From: Argopecten irradians
Lineage: Eukaryota > Mollusca > Bivalvia > Pectinida > Pectinidae
Direction: 5' to 3'
Length of the DNA: 64,000 nucleotides
NCBI RefSeq assembly: GCF_041381155.1
Contig: NC_091134.1
Coordinates: forward strand, 68,862,469-68,926,468
Shown: positions 50,321 to 59,700 of the stretch, one piece after another
Numbering within the stretch: position 1 is the first letter of the stretch
Layout of the letters: every line of letters begins with the position of its first letter
Position numbers and translations under genes: made by a program
The notes under the pieces: model-generated
The model's input: only the letters and a program-made list of their open reading frames with translations
Told to the model about the DNA's origin: nothing
Databases searched by the model: none

Positions 50321-52236
50321 GCCACACATACAGGAGGAGATTAATTCAACTCAACTCCCAACCATATAATATATGCTTTATGTACATTTTTCATATCTCA
50401 CTAAATTTAATCCCTGTACACATTTATAGACAGTAGTGGGGTCGCTAAAAGGAAATTAACGAATACGCAAATTGGCCAAATTAGCGTGTGAGCGTCGAAG
50501 GCGCGAGATTTTGGTGTTTTATTAGGGTCTGAGGGTGACCCCCGGGATGAGTTTTATGTATTTTGATGATTTTGCCATCGCCCGAAAGCGCGAGATTTTG
50601 GTGTTTGGGGGGTCCGGGGGTCTTCCCCGGGAAAAAAATTACGATTTAGAATGGCTTAGATGAGTTTTACGATGCATTTTGATGAATTTGCGAGCGCCCA
50701 AAGGCGCGAGAATTTGGTGTTAGGGGGGTTTGGGGGTGAGATGAGTTTTACGATAAAGTTTAATGACTATAAAGCGTTCTTCACATGGTAATTTTTCGAT
50801 TTAAAGCTACCTGCATTTAGAAATGATAATTGTGTCGTCATAACATTATGCAACCCTACTCGATCTGAATATACCGGCTTCACACCATCGGCACATTGTT
50901 GTGTAACATAAAAAAATGAATTAATTGTCTAGCTAAGACATATAAACAAATTTATCTTTTAAGAGACATTTTTTTAAATAGTACATAGAATCTCTTGATG
51001 GACATTTTTAGTCTAGTTTGTGTGTATTGAATTTTTACGATTTAAGGTTTGACATTATGTGCTTGAACCTTTTAGGAAATGCGCCGCGCAGCGGAAAATT
51101 TTCTAGAATGACGTACGAAAAATGTGCAGGAGGACCCTTTTTTCTTTCAAATAAGCTTTTTTAGAAAATTTCAGTCGGCGAAAATGGGGGGGGGGGGGCA
51201 AAAAGACATGTTTGCCCCCCCGTCCTGGGGAACGGGGGGGGGGGGGGGGGGGGGGGAGTTGCCCCCCCCCCCCCTGTCCCCCGCTTCCTACGCCCCTGAC
51301 ATTTTTAGTCTAGTTTGTGTGTATTGAATTTTTACTATTTAAGGTTTGACATTATGTGCCTGAACGTTTTAGCAAATGAACAACTGAAGCGCGATCTGAC
51401 CAGGACTGTGCACTTGGCTCTCGGACTCTCACCTGGTCCCCTGGTGCAAGCTTATCTTGTAACTTGACATGGTAACGTTTGTCATAATAATACTTCTGAC
51501 GCTCTTTCTGACTTTCCCGCCACTTTTTAACTTCTATAGCCTTTCTGTCCTTGTTTCTGACCTTTGACGATTCTGGTAGATTTGATTTGAGTCGTTTACC
51601 CATAAGTAATTAATTTCTGTAGGAGAGCGTCCATTTTCTAGCGGTGTAGTTCTATACACTAATAATGCCAAATGAATATCGTGTTGGCTCTCTCGACATT
51701 TTTTCATCATATTCTTCATCGTTTGGACAGTTTTTTCGGCGAGTCCGTTTGACTGCGCATATCTAGGACTGCTGGTGACATGTTTAATGTCCCAATCTCT
51801 TACAAAGTGACGATAATTGTGTCGTCATAACATTATGCAACCCTACTCGATCTGAATATACCGGCTTCACACCATCGGCACATTGTTGTGTAACATAAAA
51901 AAATGAATTAATTGTCTAGCTAAGACATATAAACAAATTGATCTTTTAAGAGACATTTTTTTAGATAGTACATAGAATCCCTTGATGGACATTTTTAGTC
52001 TAGTTTGTGTGTATTGAATTTTTACTATTTAAGGTTTAACATTATGTGCTTGAACGTTTTAGCAAATGCGCCGCGCAGCGGAAAATTTTCTAGAATGAAG
52101 TACGAAAAATGTGCAGGAGGACCCTTTTTTCTTTCAAATAAGCATTTTTAGAAAATTTCAGCCGGCGAAAATGGGGGGGGGGGCAAAAAGACATGTTTGC
52201 CCCCCCCCGTCCTGGGGAACGGGGGGGGGGGGCAGT

Positions 52237-52271
<35 letters not shown>

Positions 52272-52286
52272 CTTCCTACGCCCCTG
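50239..52286. mobile_element. Composite TIR element, CAGKGGCGTAGGAAG ends
   Basis: The left end CAGTGGCGTAGGAAG faces the inverted right end CTTCCTACGCCCCTG. A 5-bp ACTAG duplication flanks it (50234-50238 and 52287-52291). It holds three ~110-bp tandem units with GGCGCGAGATTTTGGTG (50480-50760). Its 3' half occurs twice (about 50815-51298 and 51812-52286), plus a partial third copy (51299-51378). G/C homopolymers flank the termini. It contains a Gypsy fragment. No transposase is visible. A truncated relative lies at 55965-56130. Confidence 0.65.
51379..51811 (-). mobile_element. Ty3/Gypsy integrase fragment (fossil)
   Basis: Minus-strand frames read SPRYAQSNGLAEKTVQ, then HLALLVYRTTPLENG, RSPTEI and GKRLKSNLP. 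This is the order of the C-terminal part of a Ty3/Gypsy (Metaviridae) integrase core. Only this piece is present: no LTRs, gag or reverse transcriptase. It is a broken fossil inside the TIR element. Confidence 0.75.
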
Positions 52287-52291
52287 ACTAG

Positions 52292-53466
52292 TCTATATAG
52301 GTTCAATTTTGCTTGTTATGAGCATTTTCATTGGCTTAAAAATTAACTTTATCAGCCCATAATGGAAAAAAATTGATATGCTTTTATGCTAAATTTTCTC
52401 TCTTTTTGTTGCCCGATCTGATACATTTGGCTAAATTTAACATATCTTTTATATCATCTGTTTTTATTAATTTTCGATATATAGGTATACTTAATAGACC
52501 TTTTCAAAGTCACAAGTGAGACCAGTGCCGTGCCAAAAGTTGTTTTCCCTAAACATACCATGTATTTGTCTCCTTTTTTCTTTGAATTTTCCTTATCTCA
52601 TCTATTAATGTTTTTTTTACCAAATTTGGCATACTTGTATACCCGGTGAGGGCCAGCTCAGCTGTTTGACACTGTTGCATCTATAGGCCTAATATTTGCA
52701 TAATTTTCAACTATCTCGTTTTAAAAAATATCACTATTGGTTTCCACCGCTTAAACTTGATGACGTCGTTTTCTATTTTGTTCTTACCGAAATACATTGT
52801 AACAAAGAAAAAGTTTTGCTTAACATGGCTATCTCAAAAAGTAGGCCTATATAAAGGAAAATTATGAAATTTTGTAAATAATATGAGCTGAATGTGTAGA
52901 CAATTATCTAATAGCACTCAAAATTTAGTTGAAATTCGTCAATATAGATCAGGAAAAATCAAACAAAATTGTACAAATACACTGCACAGAATATTAGTAG
53001 GGGAAAAGTAACAATTACGAATAATTTTGGTACGGCACTGTATATTGTATCGTTGTGATATTCACAGAATAGGCAGTTTCCTGCTATTAATACCAAGGTT
53101 TAATCAAGTTTTTTGCTGAGTAATTAAGTACTATCAATATTTAATTTTCACGCCAAATTAATGTATAGTCAAGAACAAAAAGTTAGTAAAATATTATTTA
53201 TGTATCAAAAAGTTAGTAAAATATTATTTACGTATCAAACTTGAACGCAATTACGACAGAAAATGGTGTCGTTTTTTTATTTGCCGGTCGAAAGTTATAG
53301 TACGATTTGTATGTAGGTCGGGTACATATATTCATTGTAATTGTGAGTGTGCATAATAATAACTAAATGACAAATAAAGTATCAATAATCTATTTCAATC
53401 GAGTTATTTTCACACACTTTCATATTTGACATGTAACACATATTAGAGGCGGTTTGTTGTCTGTTC
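52292..53466. other. Downstream of the ankyrin gene, nothing recognised
   Basis: AT-rich sequence with a short direct repeat (AAAAAGTTAGTAAAATATTATTTA at 53178 and 53206). No gene or bounded element is seen. It would hold the 3' UTR of the ankyrin gene. Confidence 0.4.
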
Positions 53467-55137
53467 TTATACAGCATATTCCAGAGAATCGGTGATGCTG
53501 TCTCGTAAACGTTTTGGCAGAGGCAACCGAGCTGCCTTGTCAATTTTCCGACCACAACTGACCCACACAGAAAATACACACCATCTACGAAGTGACCAGA
53601 CGTCTGAAACTCTCTTCTCATATTCCTTTTCAATTCCCGTCATAATTCGCACGTGCTTGGACGGCGGCTGTTCAAAGCTAGCCGCCATGTTTTTGAAGAT
53701 TTCATATGAATCCCGCAGTGCCGGTTGAGCCATGGAGTCCATGACAAAGGCACTGTGTTGTATATCAACTACGTGTGAACAGTCGGAGTGAGTGGCGTAA
53801 GCCAAAAGTTGTTCGAAAAACACATTTATAGGGTAGTATCCATATACCTTCGCATCTGGGTTCGCACCATGTCGTAATAAAAGTTTTAACATTTTCCCGC
53901 CAAGTCCAATTTTCGGCGCAATTCTACAGAAACAATGGAGACTGTTTCCGTAGGTATCGCACTGATCTTCAACTCGCCCTACGTAGTTCAAGTTTGCTCC
54001 GTGCTTCAGTAACGCCTCGGTACATTTCCCAAGATGGCTTCTCAATGACACTTTTTGCTCTATCTCTACCTGTTCCGAATATTTCCCAATTGTGTCAAAT
54101 AAGCAATGCATGGCAGAAGAAAATGCGGACCTACCAAATGCTGCTGCTGCGGTGAATTGTCTTTTTGTAAGCTCCCTTTCGAATTCTAGTTCGTCAAAGT
54201 TTGGGTCAGCCCCAGCATTTAACATGACCAGAAGACAAGCTAGGAGATAGGGAGACGAGTTGTCTAGGTCGTGACACGAGGAGTGAGACAGAAGACTATA
54301 TAGAGGATATGTCCTGTAAGGGAGACACTTGGACAAGTCATGAGAATGTTTGATAAGCAGTGTTGTGACAGTTAGCAGAGATTCGTACCAAGATTTCTTA
54401 AATGACATGCTGTAAGAGAATAGGACATGATACAGATTCATGCCACCAAATAAAGAGCTGATGTCGGGCTTCAGACCAAGTAAAACATCTAAACATTCTG
54501 GTCTGGCCATTTTTAGTGCTACTCCCACTGCATTTTTAATATCCTCCTCCGTGGGTTTATGTGATAGAAGCAAACGTAGTGCAGGCGGGGAGTCTAGCTC
54601 ACAGGCTAAATTCACATAGGCCTCCTTGGTACTTTTGGCTTTGTTCCTTACTTTTCCTCCATAGAAATGGTCCAAGACGGTATGCACACATCCAACGTGT
54701 CCGTACTCTCCAGCAATATCCAGGGGAGTCAATTTATCTTTACCGCTCATTACAGGTATCCGCATGACCTTTGACGAGTCTCCAGAGGATCCTGTTGGAC
54801 CATAATATTTAAACTCCATTGGTCTATTGTCTAGGCTTCGTTCCTGAATCAACATAGAAAGAATGGTCTTGTGACCAAGTCTGGCACACAGGTGGAGATA
54901 TGGCACTGAAGGCGATTCGTGTGGGAGCTTGAAATACCCCTTATGAAAGAAGAGTCCAACAGCCTCGATATTGTTAGTTATTATAGCATGATGTAGAATA
55001 TCTAGTTCCTCTTCGTCTACGTACCATTCAATGGCTGCCTTAGAAAACTTCGCGATGCCTGCTTTCAGCACCGAAGCTTCATTTGTGGACTTGATTAAGT
55101 CGACAATACTTTTAACGCTCTGGACCGGCTTCTCCAT
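53467..55137 (-). CDS. Ankyrin-repeat protein with C-terminal SOCS box, intronless
   Basis: A single open frame of 556 codons. Ankyrin-type helices are seen at about residues 79-97 (YLHLCARLGHKTILSML), 132-157 (TPLDIAGEYGHVGCVHTVL), 175-193 (NLACELDSPPALRLLL), ~305-312 (NAGADPNF), ~370-388 (EALLKHGANLNY) and ~418-431 (KLLLRHGANPDA). The C-terminus (about 515-552) is a SOCS box. SLRRWCVFSV fits the Elongin-BC box (L516, C520), and LPLPKRL (from 538) fits the Cul5 box. ASB-type proteins use ankyrin repeats to bind targets and the SOCS box to join a Cullin-5 ubiquitin ligase. The substrate is unknown. The ATG lies in ACCATGG context. The absence of introns suggests an ancient retrocopy or an intronless expanded family, common in molluscs. 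Confidence 0.85.
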   Translation of the reverse strand: MEKPVQSVKSIVDLIKSTNEASVLKAGIAKFSKAAIEWYVDEEELDILHHAIITNNIEAVGLFFHKGYFKLPHESPSVPYLHLCARLGHKTILSMLIQERSLDNRPMEFKYYGPTGSSGDSSKVMRIPVMSGKDKLTPLDIAGEYGHVGCVHTVLDHFYGGKVRNKAKSTKEAYVNLACELDSPPALRLLLSHKPTEEDIKNAVGVALKMARPECLDVLLGLKPDISSLFGGMNLYHVLFSYSMSFKKSWYESLLTVTTLLIKHSHDLSKCLPYRTYPLYSLLSHSSCHDLDNSSPYLLACLLVMLNAGADPNFDELEFERELTKRQFTAAAAFGRSAFSSAMHCLFDTIGKYSEQVEIEQKVSLRSHLGKCTEALLKHGANLNYVGRVEDQCDTYGNSLHCFCRIAPKIGLGGKMLKLLLRHGANPDAKVYGYYPINVFFEQLLAYATHSDCSHVVDIQHSAFVMDSMAQPALRDSYEIFKNMAASFEQPPSKHVRIMTGIEKEYEKRVSDVWSLRRWCVFSVWVSCGRKIDKAARLPLPKRLRDSITDSLEYAV

Positions 55138-55960
55138 GGTAACTGAACTTAACCGCTAGGTTAAATGACAAGTAATGACATTTTGCAACGGAAGCACGTG
55201 TCCATTATACCACGAAATACCACGAATGTGCACAATGTACAGTGTATACATTGTAAGTGTAGAGAAAATGTTAAATCGGTACCGCTAGCTTTACTGTATA
55301 TGTGGTTTGGATATCAAAGGTCTTTATAAAAGCCACACAGCTACTCGTTCAACACGTCACCAATATCGATTTAAATATCCGTTCAACAGCTTTATCAAGT
55401 AGTACAATGACACACTACCAAAGTACTGCCAAAGGTGCGTGCTTAGTTTCCTAGTCATAGTCCTTGAGACGTTTGTTGTTATTGATATTTTTTCAAGTGT
55501 ATACTACTCAGATTTCAAACATTTTCAAGACCTTCGTAAGGAATCGCATCTAAAATTTGAAGTAGAGTGAAGCGGCAGTCCGGAATATAACATTATTTCT
55601 TGGGACAATTTTAATGATCGATATGATCACACCAAATAGCAATGAACAGAATAGATAAAAATAAATGAAATAAATTAAAAAATTGTTATTAACAATTTTA
55701 AAACAAATAAATAAATGAAAAAAAAACCCACATAAAACAGAGATAGCGAAAAGTCAAATACAATGACACTGTAATAACAAACTAACACGACGTCTTGATA
55801 AACTGATCAAATGATAAAAACACTGCTGTATAAAAGTTATGCGAACACGAGTTGAACAGCGCGACGAGGATAGCTATTAAACACACTACAAGAAAGTCAC
55901 TTCTGTTGTACACTTAAACCCCCTATATTTAGCATCGTAGACAACGATAGTCAACCGGCA
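55138..55960. other. Between ankyrin and Kazal genes
   Basis: Presumed promoter side of the ankyrin gene. AT-rich, with no clear core-promoter motif and no gene. Confidence 0.35.
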
Positions 55961-55964
55961 GATT

Positions 55965-56130
55965 TGCCTCAAAATATGCAGGAGGACATTTTTTTCTTTC
56001 AAATGTGCATTATAAGAACATTTCCGTCGACGGAAATTGTGGGATGGGCAAAAATTATTGTTTGCAATTGCCCTTATCCTTCCCCCTGGCCCTCCGGTCG
56101 CTTCCTTCGGATCCGCCGCCCGTAGAAATA
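55965..56130 (+). mobile_element. Truncated relative of the 50.2-kb TIR element
   Basis: ATATGCAGGAGGACATTTTT, a TTTCTTTCAAATGTGCAT stretch and GGGCAAAAATTATTGTTTGC follow the order seen near 51123-51220 and 52112-52200. The G/C homopolymers have decayed. Confidence 0.55.
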
Positions 56131-56443
56131 AATCCCGCCAGTATATTATGGTAAGATGCATTGTGTCAGCCTGCTTTCCTTCTTGGTTTCATTACACAGT
56201 TGTTACATTTTCTACCCCAATTCACGAACATAACATTTATTAATACTTAAAATGTCCCAGGTTTAATAACTGGAGAGCACATGGCGGTAATATCGCTTAC
56301 TCACACCGTAAAATATAGAATTTTGTATAGATGTTATCTGGTATGACCGTTCACTTCCGCAAAGCTTCTTAAAGACAAACATTTTTTTTGTGACAGCTGT
56401 AAGGATTTACTCTGGTAAACATGGTAAAAATTCAGTAAAAGAG

Positions 56444-56453
56444 TATTTATAAA
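56444..56453 (+). promoter_or_regulatory. Possible TATA box of the Kazal gene
   Basis: TATTTATAAA lies about 80-90 bp upstream of a strong donor (CAAAG|GTAAGT at 56536-56537) that would end an untranslated first exon. Transcription would start near 56475-56480. Assignment rests on position only. Confidence 0.3.
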
Positions 56454-56776
56454 TCAGGCAGTTATAATGTACTGTTATTTGGTGTGGTCCGCGTAGATGC
56501 GACAGTACAGTTTATGACTTAACACAGTTATCAAAGGTAAGTCAAAATACTTTTTAAATGTACTTAAAAACCACGTTTTCAACACCAAAATAAAATTGAT
56601 AAACCAACTAATATTTCTACAATACTGATAAGGCGCTACGGAGGGAACCTTAGGTTTAACTTTCCACGACGAAAAAAATATACATTATGTAACTGATAAG
56701 TTGTTACTATGGGGGCCTAGGTTAGGATTTTGTCACTCCACTTATTACATAAAATATTTACATTTTCTTTGCAGCC

Positions 56777-59700
56777 ATGAATCAACATCTACTTATTGTG
56801 GTTGGTGTTTCGTTCCTCCTGTACGCTGTAACAGAGGGCCGTAAGTAATCATTGAATAGATTGGTAACGGAAGGTCTGGTAGCACCGTTATCGCCAGATT
56901 GCATTAAATAGTTATGATCAGTTTTGGTATTTTTTTAACGGGATTGACAGATGATTGTTAATGAGCGATACCACACAAGTAAGATGATCTTACTTACACC
57001 GTACTAAAGCATTCACAGTTCTTTATTGCTTTAAACTCTTTGGTTCCTCACTCAGTGCATGGTATCAAAAGTCGATTATGTGTAAAAACCTGAAATCAAA
57101 TAATTAAAAATAAGTTATGTTATGATGTTTACAAAGTATATATAATTCTGCTGTAATAATTATGCTTACGTGAATGTTGACAACATACGCTTTTATATAT
57201 TTGCGTGTATATTTACAATGTATTCTTATGTTTTATGTTTACAATATATATAATTATGTTATATGTTTACAATGTATACTGATGTTGTAGGTTTACAATG
57301 TATACTGATGATGTAGGTTTACGATGTATATTTGTGTTGTATGTTTACAATGTATATTTGTGTTGTATGTTTACAATGTATATTTGTGTTGTATGTTTAC
57401 AATGTATATTTGTGTTGTATGTTTACAATGAATACTTGTGTCGTATGTTTACAATGTATATTTGTGTTGTATGTTTACAATGTCTACTTATGTTATATGT
57501 TTACAATGTCTACTTATGTTGTATGATTACACTGTCTACTTATATGTTATATGTTTACAATGCATACTTTCGTTGTATGTTTACAATGTATATTTGTGTT
57601 ATATGTTTACAACGTATGCTTATGTTGTAGGTTTACAATTTATACCGATGTTATATGTTTAAAATGTATATTTATGTTATATGTTTACAATGTATGCTTT
57701 ACAACTCATAAAAATTATGTTGTAGGCATTGTTGGGGGAAAGAAGTGTAACAGAAAAAGCGGCCCAGTGTGCGGCGCTAGGCTTAAAACTAGGACGTTCA
57801 AGAACGAATGCAGAGTTGGGAGGTAAGTTACGTTTTAATTTTCTCCCAGCCAATTTTGATTCCAAAACACTCTTAATTCTAGCTTGAGAATATAATGTTT
57901 TGTTGTCAAAATTTCTGAAGGATTAACCTGAATATACAAGTTTGTGTTATGGAAATATAACATAAAAATCTGAGTGTAGTAAATAAATCGCGGAACGGGT
58001 TATGACGAGAGTACAATCGGTTAACTCAACTTAATCCTTATAATATTTTGACATCTTATTCCACTTTTATCGATGAACTCTAGACATTTTCTCTTGGAAA
58101 TGATTACGCAGTTGTATCCTTAGAAGCCTGTTACAACGTGATCAAGTCTGCGTTGATCAAGAAACAAAACCATAGTCAATGTTCGACTCACCTATTGATG
58201 TCAGATTATTAATGTTTTAGTGTAAGGTGGATTTTTTTATATGTAAAGATACGTTGCATGGATGTAAAGCCTCAAGGTCAGAAAATATTCCTATAGTACC
58301 CGTACTGATATATAAATGACAGTTATGATATGTATAAAGTAAGACCACAATGTTTGTGATATACAGGGGGTTTAACGTGATCCTGTCCGGGAAATGTGGA
58401 GATGATTGTGTGTGTACCCAGGACTACACACCAGTGTGTGGCGTGGATGGCAAAACATATCCTAATAAGTGCCACGCTGGTCGCAAGTAAGTTTTAGGGC
58501 TACAATCTGTTTCCCGGTGGGTGACTTATAGACTACACTTACCCATATGCATTGTGCTTCATAGCAGAGGACGCTTGCGATTATTCAATATTTGTCTATA
58601 TGCAGTCATGAAAATCATAATGAATCCCCTGCGAGATAGTATTCATGAAATAATGAATGTTCATGAACTTTCAAGAATATTAGCAGATTGTGGTTCATGA
58701 AAAAAATTATGAATATTCATCAAATGACTATCATGAACTCATCATGAAGTTTTATGAATCCATGAAACATTCATGATTGTTCATGTTCATGTCAGGAATT
58801 ATTCATTCATTTTGAAGAATTTTTCTCTTTGGCAGTATATGAAAACATAATTAACACAGTAAACTGTTGGTGATTTCATGTGTAAGCTCTTCAGTTGTTA
58901 CAATATATAATGAATTTATATATGGATTATAACCTTTGTCATAAGAATTTGTTTCATCAAATACTGAATTGATTCCAATAGAAAATCCCATTGGTTTGAT
59001 AGAAAATTTCATAGAAATTTACCACTTGAATTCTATTGGTAATATCAATGGAGGCACCAGTGGAAATATTTATGGAATCCAATGGAATGTCCATGCAATT
59101 TTCTGTAGGGTAACACAGGAATACCACTAGATTCAGTGGTAAAATCTTGTGGAATCCATGGGCCATTTCAATAGGCGTTTCAAGAATTTTGCTTTCTAAA
59201 CTCAATCACAATAAAATCATCAATTTTTAAATTAGTTTGTTAACTGTATGCTCAGATTTAGTTTCAGAGCTGATTAAAACTTGCATCCATGGAAAGTCAT
59301 GAACACAACACTGACCTGGCTCAATTAAGTTCATAAATATTCATGAATTGTTCCAGTTCATGAATTTTCATGTATTTTTATGAATTTGTCGCGCATATTG
59401 AATAACTCATGAATTGTCATGAATAAACATTTATGATCATTTATGAGAGTTTGAATTAAATAATAATAAATAAATATTCTTCAAATATTCACGAAATTTT
59501 AATGAATTTTCATGAATGGATTGTTCATGAATGTTCATGATTTCATGAATAAAAGTGATTCATGAATGTTCATTATTTCATGAATAAAAGATTAATGAAT
59601 GTTCATAAATTCACGAATGAAAGAATTCATGAATGTTCATGAAATATGTTTTCCTTAAGTAGTCATGAGGTTTTAAGTTCATGAATTGTATACCATATTC

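Noticed and set aside
57298-57826. Cys/Tyr-rich open frames ([12 protein letters not shown] repeats), one running into a Kazal exon
   Set aside because: They come from the 26-bp minisatellite in an intron; the true exon begins at an acceptor at 57725/57726.
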